This document shows, piece after piece, positions 51,489 through 60,767 of a DNA stretch of 64,000 nucleotides. The DNA is taken from positions 611,150 to 675,149 of the forward strand of contig NZ_LMCU01000001.1 of the NCBI RefSeq assembly GCF_001424905.1. Direction: 5' to 3'. A model generated the notes under the pieces. The model searched no databases. It was not told the DNA's origin and worked only from the letters and a program-made list of their open reading frames with translations. Position 1 is the stretch's first letter; each line of letters starts with the position of its first letter. The stretch is from Leifsonia sp. Root112D2 (GTDB lineage Bacteria; Actinomycetota; Actinomycetes; Actinomycetales; Microbacteriaceae). Made by a program: the position numbers and the translations under genes.

Positions 51489-51634
51489 GGCGCCTCCGTC
51501 GATCTATATAAGTGATTACATAAGACCGACGCGGAGCTGTCCAGCTATTGAGGCATGCACCAATGCAGAATGACGACCGGAATGACGGGCTGTTCAGTCT
51601 CGCTCGTATCCCGGGATCGAGGCTAGGCCGCTGC

Positions 51635-52468
51635 TCAGACCTCGTGGCTGAGCGTATCGGACGGCTCCACCGCCATCGGAGTGAATTCTCCAGCATCCGA
51701 TCGCACCCGCATCTCGGCCTCGATCAGGGCACGGGTACGGCCCAGCCGTGCGAGCATGGCTGGATCACTGAGCTTGCGCAGGCGGGAGACAGGGCCGGCG
51801 ATCGAGACAGCCGCGGCCGGCTGCAGGTTCTCGATACGGATCGGCACGGCGATACTGGCGATTCCGAGCTCCGCCTCCTCGACGCTTAACGCATAGCCGC
51901 GGGTCCGGACGCCGCGCAGCTCTGCCTGCAGCCGTTCCAGCTCCGGCAGGCTCAGTTGCGGGCCGCCACCGCTGAGGAACACGTCGACCACATCGTTGGG
52001 CGACTTGTTGGCCAGGATTGCGCGACCGCCCGCCGAGCTGTGCGCCGGCAGCACGAAACCGTCGCGATCGCCGGCGTGCGTCGGGTAGTCCGCCTCGGCA
52101 CTCATCAAGAACCGGATCGAGGTGCCGAAGAGGGCAATCAGATAGCTGCTCTCCTCGATCTCGTCGCGGAGCCGCTCAAGGTGAGGGCGCGCGCAATGGA
52201 TGAGGTGCTTAGTGTAGCGGGCCGACACGGCGCCGACGCCGATCGAAGGTCCGGGCCGGTAGCTGCGCGATTCGTCCTGTGCTGCGAAACCCCGGAACAC
52301 CAGCATCGACATCAACCGGTGCACGGTCGACGGCGACAACCCCAACTCGGCGGCCGCCTCTTTGCCGCGCAACTCCCCGCGATCGCGGAGCATCTGGAGC
52401 AGCCGAAGAGCGTTGTCGACGGAGTTGAGGGCGTATGCCGGCTTGCGCCGTTGCGCGGGGATGGCCAT
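51635..52468 (-). CDS. IclR family transcriptional regulator (end of aromatic operon)
   Basis: 277 residues. wHTH AAAELGLSPSTVHRLMSMLVFRGFA; effector domain with YLIALFGTSIRFLMSAEADYP, AHSSAGGRAILAN, RGYALSVEEAELGIASIAVPI. Last gene of the leftward operon, 43 bp after the decarboxylase-like gene. A regulator at the end of an operon it controls allows autoregulation; the effector may be an aromatic intermediate. Confidence 0.88.
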   Translation of the reverse strand: MAIPAQRRKPAYALNSVDNALRLLQMLRDRGELRGKEAAAELGLSPSTVHRLMSMLVFRGFAAQDESRSYRPGPSIGVGAVSARYTKHLIHCARPHLERLRDEIEESSYLIALFGTSIRFLMSAEADYPTHAGDRDGFVLPAHSSAGGRAILANKSPNDVVDVFLSGGGPQLSLPELERLQAELRGVRTRGYALSVEEAELGIASIAVPIRIENLQPAAAVSIAGPVSRLRKLSDPAMLARLGRTRALIEAEMRVRSDAGEFTPMAVEPSDTLSHEV

Positions 52469-52511
52469 GAGCTAGAACCTAGCGATGCCGGCCGGGAGAC
52501 GCCTTCATGGC

Positions 52512-53501
52512 TCAGACCAGGAAGCTTTCATCCGCTCCGAAGGCGAACATGTCCTCCGGGGAATGCAGGGTCTTCGAGAGCCCCTGCATGTGGGAGTAAT
52601 GGGCGAAGGTCTCGAGCACGTGGCGGTTGCGCTCAATGCCGTAGTCCCAGTAGCCGCTGCCGAGAGCATCTATGGTCTCACTCAGGTGCTCCTGGAGCCA
52701 CGGCAGCATGACCTTGAGGGCCGAACGCTGAGCCAGATCGGAGTAGGCCAGTTGCAGCGACTCGTCGAACGCCTTCATGAGCGATCGCGCGATCCACGGA
52801 TTGGCCTCGTAGAGGCTCCGCTTGAGCGCGACCACATGCATGATCGGAAAGATCTTGGTGCGCTGGTAGTACTCCTTCTCGACCGACACGAAGTCGGGGA
52901 AGAGATGCTGAACCTTCGGCGAGGTGCCGTAGGAGTCCGGAGCCGGTGCGGTGTAGATCGCGTCGATCTCACCCGAAGCGAGCATCTCCGACAGGTTCGC
53001 CCCCTCGGGGACGGTGCTCACGCGGATCTCGGGAGGCAGGTCGAGCGGGATTTTCTCCTCGCGCTTGCCGGCCCCGTTGAGCACGCCGGTGACATACTCG
53101 ACGCTGTCGACCGGCACACCGTACTCGTCGGCGAGGAGCCCCCGCTGCCAGACGCCCGCCGTCATCTGGAACTCCGGCGTCCCGACGCGTTTCCCGACCA
53201 ACTCGACAGGCGAACCGATCTTGTCGGTGTTGACGTAGATCGACTGGTGCCGGAAGAAACGCGACGGGAACACCGGAATGGCGATGAACGGCGGGTGTTC
53301 GGCATTCAGCGTCAACAGGTACGACGACAGGCTGAGCTCACACACATCGAACTCATGTCCGCGCAATGCCCGGAAGAAGGTCTCCTCCACTCGCAAGGGC
53401 AGAAAGTTGAGATCGATCCCCTCCGGGCGCACGCGGCCGTCCTGCAGGGCACGAACGCGGTCGTAGTCCCAACAAGCGAAACTGAGCTGGAGACGGGACA
53501 T
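52512..53501 (-). CDS. 4,5-dihydroxyphthalate decarboxylase-like protein
   Basis: 329 residues. LSFACWDYDRVRALQDGRVRPEGIDLNFL start, then EFDVCELSLSSYLL, FPSRFFRHQSIYVN, LVGKRVGTPEFQMTAGVWQRGLL and EIDAIYTAPAPDSYG: the pattern of Pht5-type decarboxylases, which use a periplasmic-binding-protein-like fold without signal peptide. Family members decarboxylate 4,5-dihydroxyphthalate to protocatechuate; relatives are substrate-binding proteins, but this one is cytoplasmic (no signal). Suggests a carboxylated catechol intermediate in the pathway. Confidence 0.8.
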   Translation of the reverse strand: MSRLQLSFACWDYDRVRALQDGRVRPEGIDLNFLPLRVEETFFRALRGHEFDVCELSLSSYLLTLNAEHPPFIAIPVFPSRFFRHQSIYVNTDKIGSPVELVGKRVGTPEFQMTAGVWQRGLLADEYGVPVDSVEYVTGVLNGAGKREEKIPLDLPPEIRVSTVPEGANLSEMLASGEIDAIYTAPAPDSYGTSPKVQHLFPDFVSVEKEYYQRTKIFPIMHVVALKRSLYEANPWIARSLMKAFDESLQLAYSDLAQRSALKVMLPWLQEHLSETIDALGSGYWDYGIERNRHVLETFAHYSHMQGLSKTLHSPEDMFAFGADESFLV

Positions 53502-53552
53502 GAGGCCTTTCCTGTGTTTCTGTTTTCCGGATGGCGATGTTCGCGAGAAAGG

Positions 53553-54914
53553 TTACTTCTGGTCGCGGTACTCGCCGCGAGCGTAGCGCTCGAACGGCGC
53601 TGGTGCCACGGTGGCACGGATTTCGACCTGCTTGTGCGGCTCGATTCCGCTCTTCTGCGAACGCGGGTTCTCGCCCCACAGAACGGTCACCTCGGTGCCG
53701 GGCTCGCTCAGCGACTTGTCGATCGAGGCCAGCGAGATCATCAGCTTCTCGTTCGAGATGTACCCGCAATCGAGTGACTGTCCGACGAGCTTGCCGTCCT
53801 TGAGCACCGCGTCCTTCTGATACAGCGCATAGCGCGCCTTGGGGATGTTGATGATCTTGGCGGATTCGCCCAGCTGGTAGAGCGAGCCGAAGACCGCGGT
53901 CACGTCGTCCGAGTTCCAGACCAGCGAGACCTTGGCGTTCGGGCCGCCGTCCTGGATCTTCTTGAGCGCCTCACGGCCGACGAAGTCGTGGTCGAAGACC
54001 ACGTAGTGGCCATACCCGAGATCGTAGGGGGTGAGGTAGTACTCCTCGATCTCGTCGTGGTTCAGGCTGCCGCCGAGCGCACCAAGCGTCGCGGTCGTGA
54101 CCCACTCGCGGAATCCCTTGTTCTTCTCACCCGAGAAGATGCCGGGGAGCGTCGGGGGGATCCAGCCGGACTCCAGGTTGGCGGTGGAGTACGCCTTGGC
54201 GCCGACGTGCTTGAGGCCGAACTCGTCTCCGGCGGCGACGATCGCGTTCCGGACGTCCTCGCCCTCGACCCACGGTCCGAAGAGCTCGTAGCCGGGCTGA
54301 CCGGCCATGCCGTGCCGCAGCGCATGCACATGGTGTCCGCCGATGGAGAACCCGGCCATGTTGAAGAACTTCACATCCGGCAGTTCGCCGCCGAGGACCT
54401 TTCTAATCAGCGGGCCGGCGTTCGGGCCCTGGACCTCGTAGCGGTAGAGCACCGGGGGCTTGCCCGGCTCGCGCACGGCGGTGTTGTCATCGCGGGTGAC
54501 CGTGACGTCGTAGTTGCCGATCTCCACGTGATACTGCACCCAATCCATGACGATCTCGCGACCGACGAGATCGAAGCCGCCGTCGGGTAGGGCGAACAGG
54601 ATGACATCGCCGATGTAGCGGCCGTAGTAGTCCGCGACGATGAACTGCTTCGCCTTGCCCGGGCCGAAGTTCTTGAAACTGTTCGTACCCAGGCCGGACA
54701 GGAGCTTCAGCGCGTCCGGACCCTCCAGGAAGAGATCGGTCATGTGGTGCGACTGGTCCATCAGGACACAGGCGACCTTCCACGCGTGCTGCTCCTCCTG
54801 CCAACTCGTGTGCTCAGCCACGATCGGCAGGGTGTGAGCTCGCGCCGACCAGTTGCGCAGCAACGGGAGCGGACCCCCGGCACGCTGGATGGCGTCCTCG
54901 AGCTTTTCGGTCAT
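53553..54914 (-). CDS. tetrahydrofolate-dependent aromatic O-demethylase-like protein (LigM/DesA family)
   Basis: 453 residues from ATG 54914 (GAAGGAG 8 bp upstream). GcvT-fold aminomethyltransferase family. It follows LigM/DesA closely from memory: AWKVACVLMDQSHHMTDLFLEG, ALRHGMAGQPGYELFGPW, AYSTANLESGWIPPTLPGI, YYLTPYDLGYGHYVVFDHDF and EPHKQVEIRATV. The Arg (GREIVMDW) and Tyr (AKAYST) positions reported to bind the aromatic substrate in LigM appear kept. It would transfer a methyl group from a methoxy-aromatic acid (vanillate, syringate or analogue) to THF. 239 bp after the lyase gene, so it may also have its own promoter. Confidence 0.82.
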   Translation of the reverse strand: MTEKLEDAIQRAGGPLPLLRNWSARAHTLPIVAEHTSWQEEQHAWKVACVLMDQSHHMTDLFLEGPDALKLLSGLGTNSFKNFGPGKAKQFIVADYYGRYIGDVILFALPDGGFDLVGREIVMDWVQYHVEIGNYDVTVTRDDNTAVREPGKPPVLYRYEVQGPNAGPLIRKVLGGELPDVKFFNMAGFSIGGHHVHALRHGMAGQPGYELFGPWVEGEDVRNAIVAAGDEFGLKHVGAKAYSTANLESGWIPPTLPGIFSGEKNKGFREWVTTATLGALGGSLNHDEIEEYYLTPYDLGYGHYVVFDHDFVGREALKKIQDGGPNAKVSLVWNSDDVTAVFGSLYQLGESAKIINIPKARYALYQKDAVLKDGKLVGQSLDCGYISNEKLMISLASIDKSLSEPGTEVTVLWGENPRSQKSGIEPHKQVEIRATVAPAPFERYARGEYRDQK

Positions 54915-55153
54915 CGTGTTCACTCCTTCATGCGACATGGGGCGTCGTCCGCGATGGGCCGCAGCACCTGGAGCGGCTTCGTTGTCGGACGGGCGCAATA
55001 CTGGCGTGCGACCATCAAGGCGGCCCGCCAACGAGTATCGTCGCAGGGTTCAAGAGCGGACCACACATAATTCCTCTGTGCAGAACTTCCGGAGCGGACA
55101 TCACCAGGCCCGCCCTAAGCGCACGTGAAAGGCATGCAGGCCGCCGAAGGTGC
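54915..55153 (-). promoter_or_regulatory. 239-bp gap, possible internal promoter of the aromatic operon
   Basis: The only sizeable gap in the leftward operon. It includes an imperfect inverted repeat AAGTTCTGCACAGAGGAATT (about 55069-55088, minus strand) and is AT-richer around it. It might be an IclR site with a promoter for the demethylase-decarboxylase-iclR segment. Confidence 0.3.
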
Positions 55154-56623
55154 TCATCCGGCCACTCGTCGGCGGGCCTCGGCCTCGATCGCCGCGATCG
55201 CTTCGGAGACGACGGCGGAATCCGACTGCCCGGCGAGAAACTCGTCGAGTTCGATCAGCGCCCGAGTTACGCTGGCACGCTGCCAATTGAAATCGGGAAT
55301 GCGGTGCGAATCGAGTACCGCCACCACATCATCGGTGGTGAGGTCCAGGCTCCTTCCCAACCGACCTTCGAGCGCGGCGACGACGTCCGGGACATCTCCC
55401 CCCTCCAGCCGAGCGCGAACCAGGGCGCCGAGCTCGTGGTGCGCCATCCGGAACGGAACATTCTGTTCGAAGACCAACATGTCGCACGCCTCGCTCATCA
55501 AGGCTTCGCCCCAATACGCCTTGCGCTCGAGCTCGTCGAGGTTGAATCGCCCCGAGTCGAGGACCTCTTCGATGAAGACGGTGTGGGACACGGCGTCCGT
55601 CGCTGCTTCATACAAGCTCGCCGCCTGGAACGCCGACTCCAGGCCTTCGGATGGGGCGATGCTCGTCGTCAGCTGCGCCGCGAGTCGGCCAGCACCTACC
55701 GACGCTCCTCCGATGATGGCCTGGAAGCCGAACGGATTCTTCTTCTGGGGCAAGCCCGAGCTTCCTGCTGCATCACTGTCGTCGAGGGCAAAGAGGTCGA
55801 ACTCGGACGTCATCCACAGCCGCAGGTCTTCCGCCAGTCGTGCGATCGCCACACTCGTTGCCTCGAGCGCGAACATCGGCTCGAAGAACTGATCCTCGGT
55901 CGCGTGCTGCTGGTGACGCAGGCGCGCAACGCGCGTGAAGCCGAGTCGCGGCCACACCCCGTCGGCCAAGCGCTTCAGTTCGGGTCTCTCGTTGTTGATC
56001 GAGGGAGCGAGGTCGAGACGATGGTCGACCTGGTCGAGCCGCTCGACATGCGGCACCAGATTGGTGGCCCAGGAGAGGAGGTACTCCCCAAGAGTCGACA
56101 CCATCGCGTGCTGCAGGTGGTGGTACACGGGCATCGGGACGTCTCGGTGCTCCTCTCCGAGCCGGCGCAACGTCGTGATCAGGCGCAGCAGTGCGACGCG
56201 CTGCTGCGCGAGGAGTTCGCGGAAGAACAGTCGTGGCAGATATTGCTTGAGGCTCTCGGTGCGGTTGCGGCCCAGGTGCAAATGGCCGGCCACATCCGGA
56301 CCGACCCGATCGATCAGCCACGCTTCGCGCAAGGTGAGCAAATCGAGGTCGAGGCCGGTGGTTATCAGCTCTCCACCGTCGGGCAGCAGATCCACCAGTA
56401 CCGCGAGAAGCTCGCGCCTCTGCGGGGTGTCCGGCGAGCCAGCGTCGCTCGCGGCCATGAGGTAGACCAGGTCGGTCGCCACCATATAGCGGGCCAGGTA
56501 GGGGACGGCGCGGGCCTCCACCCGCGAGATGACGCCGCGGTAGGCGGCCGACTTGCCGCGGGACAACCGGCCGCCGACGCCCTCCACGATCCGTACGCCT
56601 TCGTCAAGGGAACTTTCGGTCAT
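55154..56623 (-). CDS. argininosuccinate lyase-like protein (aspartase/fumarase superfamily)
   Basis: 489 residues from ATG 56623, overlapping the ligase stop (ATGA). Superfamily regions: GHLHLGRNRTESLKQYLPRL (near the HxHxxRSRND box), VYHHLQHAMVSTLGEYLL (TxxQHAxP region, His likely general acid/base partner), and the signature loop GSSGLPQKKNPFGFQ holding the catalytic Ser. Reversible beta-elimination giving a double bond from a succinyl-amine, malate-like or muconolactone-like substrate. True argininosuccinate lyase is unlikely here because no arg genes are near and the conserved boxes are diverged; an N-substituted aspartate lyase is an alternative. Confidence 0.75.
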   Translation of the reverse strand: MTESSLDEGVRIVEGVGGRLSRGKSAAYRGVISRVEARAVPYLARYMVATDLVYLMAASDAGSPDTPQRRELLAVLVDLLPDGGELITTGLDLDLLTLREAWLIDRVGPDVAGHLHLGRNRTESLKQYLPRLFFRELLAQQRVALLRLITTLRRLGEEHRDVPMPVYHHLQHAMVSTLGEYLLSWATNLVPHVERLDQVDHRLDLAPSINNERPELKRLADGVWPRLGFTRVARLRHQQHATEDQFFEPMFALEATSVAIARLAEDLRLWMTSEFDLFALDDSDAAGSSGLPQKKNPFGFQAIIGGASVGAGRLAAQLTTSIAPSEGLESAFQAASLYEAATDAVSHTVFIEEVLDSGRFNLDELERKAYWGEALMSEACDMLVFEQNVPFRMAHHELGALVRARLEGGDVPDVVAALEGRLGRSLDLTTDDVVAVLDSHRIPDFNWQRASVTRALIELDEFLAGQSDSAVVSEAIAAIEAEARRRVAG

Positions 56624-58146
56624 GAAGTCACACTCCCTACCACCTGGTCGCGCACCTCGGCGCGCGCGATCTTGCCCGGACCGCTCATCGGCCAACTCGT
56701 CACGAAGCGCACCTCTCGGGGCACCTTGAAGCGGGCGAGGCGCTCGACGCACCAGGCGAAGACATCGTCAGCGGCGAGCGCCGGATCAGTCGCCTGGATG
56801 ACGGCAACGCAGACCTCGCCTAGTCGTGGATCGGGCCGGCCGACGACCACGGCCTGGGCGATGCCTGGATGCCGCAGCAGCGTGTCCTCGACCTCGGCCG
56901 GCGATACGTTCTCGCCTCCGACGCGCACGATCTCCTTGCGCCGGCCGACCAGGCGCAGACAGCCGCGCTCGTCGACGAAACCGAGGTCGCCGGTTCGATA
57001 GCGGCCCCGCGGGTCGATCGCGTCGCGCGTGAGCTCCGGCTCGTCGAGGTAGCCGTTCATGATGCAATCACCGCCCAGCAGCACTTCGCCCACGGCGCCT
57101 CGCGCGACCGGCTCGCCGGTTTCGACATCAACGACCGTCATCTCGACATTCGGCATGGGCGAACCGACGGTATTCAGGCGGATGTCAGCGTCATCACTCA
57201 ATCGTGCGACCGTCCCCGAGAGATGCGTTTCGGTCATGCCGTAAGGCGAGATCAATCGCACACCCAGTTGCTTCTCGACCTGCGCGTTCGTCACCGGAGG
57301 AGCCAGCGTCAGCGCCTTGACGATGCTCCGGGGGAGACCCGTTTGCATGTACTCGACCCAGTGCGGTTGGTGCGCGATGGTCGCCGTGCAGACATAGTGC
57401 TTCATCATCGCGACCGCCGTCTTTGCTTCGAAACGGGACTGCACCACGCTCGACGCCCCTGCAACCAGAGGGACGAGCAGCGCCGTGAACAGACCGCCGG
57501 CATGATGGAAAGGCAGCGGACTGAACATCACGTCCTGCGACTCCAACTCCAAGCTGCTGTAAGTCGTTGCGGCGGCGCGCAGCGCCGGGCTTTGACGCAA
57601 CACCGCGCCTTTCGGCCGCCCCGTGCTGCCGGAGGTGAACAGGACGATGGCAGGCTGCTCGCCTGTCGTCGAAGCCGTCCTCGCCCCCGCGTCGCCGGCG
57701 CGTCGATGAATCCGCAGAGATCCCTCGTTGAGGCGGATACCTTGATCGTCCTGAACGCCGGCCAACTCCAGGACCTGCCATCCGACGGCACCGTCGAGCG
57801 GGTCCTCGGGATCCACGGTGACGACGAATCCAGGAGCGGACTTCCCGATCACGTGCCGGAGACCGTCGGCGCGCTCGCGGGTGTTGAGCGGCACGATAAT
57901 CGCGCCGAGTCGCAGCACCGCGAAGAACAGTGCGACCCACTCGGCCCGCGCACCCGCTGCGATCAGTACACGATCTCCCGAGCCGACCCCGACAGTTCGC
58001 AGCCGCTCGGCCAACACCTCTGCACGTCGGTGCACGTCGACGAGAGTGAGTGCATGATCGTCGATTGTGTAGGTCGCTCCGACCTGGTTGTCCAGCGCTT
58101 CCTCAAGCGCGGACCACATTGTCAGCTGACGGGTTGCGGCGCTCAT
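56620..58146 (-). CDS. AMP-dependent acyl-CoA synthetase/ligase
   Basis: 508 residues. Adenylation motifs in order: IVLFTSGSTGRPKGAVL (P-loop, ~170), SPYGMTETH (~310), GRYRTGDLGFVDE (~390), GRRKEIVRVGGENVSPAEVE, and GPGKIARAEVRD with the catalytic Lys (~500). Activates a carboxylic acid to its CoA thioester via the adenylate. Placed one base after the hydratase-lyase homologue, so its natural acid is probably the cinnamate-like substrate of that enzyme. Confidence 0.9.
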   Translation of the reverse strand: MSAATRQLTMWSALEEALDNQVGATYTIDDHALTLVDVHRRAEVLAERLRTVGVGSGDRVLIAAGARAEWVALFFAVLRLGAIIVPLNTRERADGLRHVIGKSAPGFVVTVDPEDPLDGAVGWQVLELAGVQDDQGIRLNEGSLRIHRRAGDAGARTASTTGEQPAIVLFTSGSTGRPKGAVLRQSPALRAAATTYSSLELESQDVMFSPLPFHHAGGLFTALLVPLVAGASSVVQSRFEAKTAVAMMKHYVCTATIAHQPHWVEYMQTGLPRSIVKALTLAPPVTNAQVEKQLGVRLISPYGMTETHLSGTVARLSDDADIRLNTVGSPMPNVEMTVVDVETGEPVARGAVGEVLLGGDCIMNGYLDEPELTRDAIDPRGRYRTGDLGFVDERGCLRLVGRRKEIVRVGGENVSPAEVEDTLLRHPGIAQAVVVGRPDPRLGEVCVAVIQATDPALAADDVFAWCVERLARFKVPREVRFVTSWPMSGPGKIARAEVRDQVVGSVTS

Positions 58147-58147
58147 G

Positions 58148-58969
58148 TCATGCCCGACCGCGCGTGTTCAACCCCGGCTTGTACTCCCCCTTGAGGAAGT
58201 CGCCGATGCCGTCGTCCCGCCAGGAATCGCTGGTGCGGATCGTCACGGTCGCCTCGCGCGCCTCCGAGTAGGCCATCGCCTCCTCCCACGGCATGTTGAG
58301 TGAGAACCGGTAGGCCTCCTTCGTCGCGCGCAGCGCCTCCGAGTTCTTCGTTGCCAACTCGGCGGCGAGCTCGAGCACGTTCTGACGCAACTCCTCATCG
58401 GGCACCGTATAGGTGACGAGGCCGATCTCCGCGGCGTGGGCGCCATCGAAGGGACGGCCGGTGAGCGCCAGCATCAGGGCGTCGCGCGGTCGCAACAGGT
58501 TGGCGAGCGCCTTGCTCACCGCACCACCGGGGAACGTATTGAAGTTGATCTCCGACAGGCCGAAGGTCGCGCTCGACGCCGCCACCGCGATATCGCAGGA
58601 CTCGACGATGGCGAAGGCGCCGCCGAAGCAATACCCGTTGACCATTGCGATCGTCGGCTTCGGAAAGTAGCGCAGGGTACGACCCCGCCAGTCCACGGCG
58701 AGCCGGGTGATCCGCTCGTACTCGTTGGGGTCGTCCCGGAGCTCGAGGAAGAACTCCTTCAGGTCCATCCCGGCGCAGAACGACTCACCCGTCCCGGTGA
58801 TGACGAGCACACGAGTCGCGTCGTCGTAGCGCAGATACTCGAGCGCCTCGGTCATGTCGATGTGCAGTTGCGGACTCATCGCATTGCGCTTCTCGGGTCG
58901 GTTCAAGGTCAGGATGCTGGTCAGTCCCTCACGATCGATGCGGATCGTCTCAAAGATCGGATCAGTCAT
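58148..58969 (-). CDS. hydroxycinnamoyl-CoA hydratase-lyase-like crotonase
   Basis: 273 residues. Closely follows HCHL/feruloyl-CoA hydratase-lyase by eye: LTLNRPEKRNAMSP, oxyanion AGMDLKEFF, KPTIAMVNGYCFGGAF, catalytic-type Glu in FGLSEINFNTFPGG, and the C-terminal FLKGEYKPGL. HCHL hydrates feruloyl-/coumaroyl-CoA and splits it to an aromatic aldehyde plus acetyl-CoA. One of the two tyrosines described as holding the para-OH (KEY in the Pseudomonas enzyme) is Phe here (KEFF), the other (AYSEA region) seems kept. Substrate may differ from ferulate. Overlaps the racemase-like gene by 4 bp. Confidence 0.82.
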   Translation of the reverse strand: MTDPIFETIRIDREGLTSILTLNRPEKRNAMSPQLHIDMTEALEYLRYDDATRVLVITGTGESFCAGMDLKEFFLELRDDPNEYERITRLAVDWRGRTLRYFPKPTIAMVNGYCFGGAFAIVESCDIAVAASSATFGLSEINFNTFPGGAVSKALANLLRPRDALMLALTGRPFDGAHAAEIGLVTYTVPDEELRQNVLELAAELATKNSEALRATKEAYRFSLNMPWEEAMAYSEAREATVTIRTSDSWRDDGIGDFLKGEYKPGLNTRGRA

Positions 58970-59691
58970 GAGGAAACTCCCGTTTTGTCGGATCGGAAAA
59001 CAGGCTGCTGGCGGGCATGGTCGCCGATCACGATCCTGAGGTCAGCCATCGCGGCGGCCAGTCGGAGCGGCGCGCCGAAGCCTTCGACGACTGGCACTCC
59101 GAGTTCTCGAGAGACCTCCTCCGGCGAGATGTGCACCGGGCACTGGCTGATCCCCATCGGCAGGATGACGTCGGCTCCGAGCTCGACGAGCTCACGGCCG
59201 GCTGTCAAAAATGAATCGATCATCGAGGTCTCATTGGCCGCGATGTCGGGCAGGTCATACCCGCTGGTACGGATGCCGAGCACTTTGTCCGACATGCCAT
59301 AGCGCGCGAGGAGCGCCCGGACCAGGGACGCCTGGGGACCATAGGTGATCAGACCGAACGCGTCGCCGACCATGGCGGCCATGTGAAGCATGGCTTCGGT
59401 CGGACCGACCACGGGGATCCCCACTGCCGACTTGCCGCCCCACACCCCCAGGTCAAGCGTTCCGAGCGGCACAACCGCGTCATATCCCTCGGCCTCCGCC
59501 TGACGGAACGCATCGATGAAGACGGCGCCGAGGCTGTCCACCTCTGCCCGAGTCAAGTGGGTGTACGGCGTGACCGGAACCGATGTGATCCCGATCTCCA
59601 ATCCCGGCCCGGCGTACGACATGATCACGCGCTCGCGTCTCTCCCGCTCCATTCCCGGATACTGCCCAACAACCATGGCGACTCTCGCCAT
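58966..59691 (-). CDS. Asp/Glu/hydantoin racemase superfamily protein, one catalytic Cys missing
   Basis: 241 residues. Superfamily N-terminus (VGQYPGMERERRERVI), AEAEGYDAVVPLGTLDLGVW where racemases have the first Cys (GC-x-D), HMAAMVGDAFGLITYG, and LGADVILPMGISQCPVH in the region of the second Cys. The first Cys is absent; a single Cys lies near the second site. Two-cysteine members racemise; single-cysteine ones such as arylmalonate decarboxylase decarboxylate. It may therefore be a decarboxylase or isomerase acting on a malonate- or maleate-like acid. Confidence 0.75.
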   Translation of the reverse strand: MARVAMVVGQYPGMERERRERVIMSYAGPGLEIGITSVPVTPYTHLTRAEVDSLGAVFIDAFRQAEAEGYDAVVPLGTLDLGVWGGKSAVGIPVVGPTEAMLHMAAMVGDAFGLITYGPQASLVRALLARYGMSDKVLGIRTSGYDLPDIAANETSMIDSFLTAGRELVELGADVILPMGISQCPVHISPEEVSRELGVPVVEGFGAPLRLAAAMADLRIVIGDHARQQPVFRSDKTGVSS

Positions 59692-60767
59692 CAGCTGACC
59701 TCCTCTTCAATCGGAACGACCCGGATGAGCTCCGGTGGTATCTCCACGTCCAGCTCGTCGCCGGGACGGTGGTCGAACGACGTCGACTGCATGCGCAGCG
59801 AGGTGCCGGCCGCATCGAGGTCGTAGAAGGTGATGTTGCCGAGGAATGTCACATCGGCGACGCGCGCCCTGATGCGATTCCTACGATCGGCGTCGCGCGC
59901 CGCGCGGATCCACTCCGGACGGATCACCACGGTGCCGGCGCCGGCCGGCGCAGGATCGTCGAGCTCGAGAGTGATCGCATCCAACACTCGGACGCTGCGC
60001 CCACCGACCGCCACTTCGCCGCGCAGGAGATTGGCGGAGCCGACGAACGACGCCACGAAGGTGTTCCCCGGGCGGGCGTAGATCTCAGCAGGCATTCCCT
60101 CCTGCGCGATCGCCCCGTCACGGAGCACGATCATCCGGTCAGCGATCGCCATCGCCTCTTGCTGATCGTGGGTGACATAGACACAGGTGAGCCCGGTCTG
60201 TTTCATCGCCTGCCGAAGCTCCTGTCGCATCGACTCACGCAGCTTCATGTCGAGGTTGCTCAGCGGTTCGTCGAAGAGCAAGAGCTTGGGCCGCATGACA
60301 AGACTCCGAGCCAAGGCGACGCGCTGCTGCTGACCACCACTCAGCGTGGAAGGGTAGCGATCTCGGAGAGCCTGCAACTGCACGCTCTCCAGAGCCTCCT
60401 GCACGCGGGACCGCAATTCGGCACGGGAGACGCGCGCCACGCGGAGGCCGTAGGCGACGTTCTCGAATACCGTCATGTGCGGCCAGAGCGCATAAGACTG
60501 GAAGACCAAGCCGATGCCCCGCCGCTCCGGACTGACGTCGATACCGTCGCCCGAGAAGATGACGTCATCATCGAGGGTGATCGTGCCGCTGGTCGGGGTC
60601 TCGAGCCCGGCTATGCTTCGCAGGGTCGTGGTCTTGCCGCACCCGCTCGGCCCGAGGAGAGCGACGATCTGCCCGGTCTCCACCGTTAAGCTGATGCCGC
60701 GCACGGCGGGCTCGTCTCCGAAGTTCTTGGTCAGCTGGGTGACCACGAGGCCCGTGTTGCCGGTCAT
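59691..60767 (-). CDS. ABC transporter ATP-binding protein (Fe3+/spermidine importer type)
   Basis: 358 residues from ATG 60767, overlapping the permease stop (ATGA); upstream in-frame sequence is antisense. Walker A LLGPSGCGKTTT, Q-loop GLVFQSYALWPH, signature LSGGQQQRVALARSL, Walker B LLLFDEPLSNLD, H-loop YVTHDQQEA; C-terminal TOBE-like regulatory region (VVIRPEWIRAA). Energises the importer encoded by the next two genes. Its stop shares one base with the racemase-like start. Confidence 0.92.
   Translation of the reverse strand: MTGNTGLVVTQLTKNFGDEPAVRGISLTVETGQIVALLGPSGCGKTTTLRSIAGLETPTSGTITLDDDVIFSGDGIDVSPERRGIGLVFQSYALWPHMTVFENVAYGLRVARVSRAELRSRVQEALESVQLQALRDRYPSTLSGGQQQRVALARSLVMRPKLLLFDEPLSNLDMKLRESMRQELRQAMKQTGLTCVYVTHDQQEAMAIADRMIVLRDGAIAQEGMPAEIYARPGNTFVASFVGSANLLRGEVAVGGRSVRVLDAITLELDDPAPAGAGTVVIRPEWIRAARDADRRNRIRARVADVTFLGNITFYDLDAAGTSLRMQSTSFDHRPGDELDVEIPPELIRVVPIEEEVS

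Noticed and set aside
55154..56623. Genuine arginine-biosynthesis argininosuccinate lyase
   Set aside because: No arg genes nearby, diverged signature boxes and placement inside a catabolic operon make that role unlikely.
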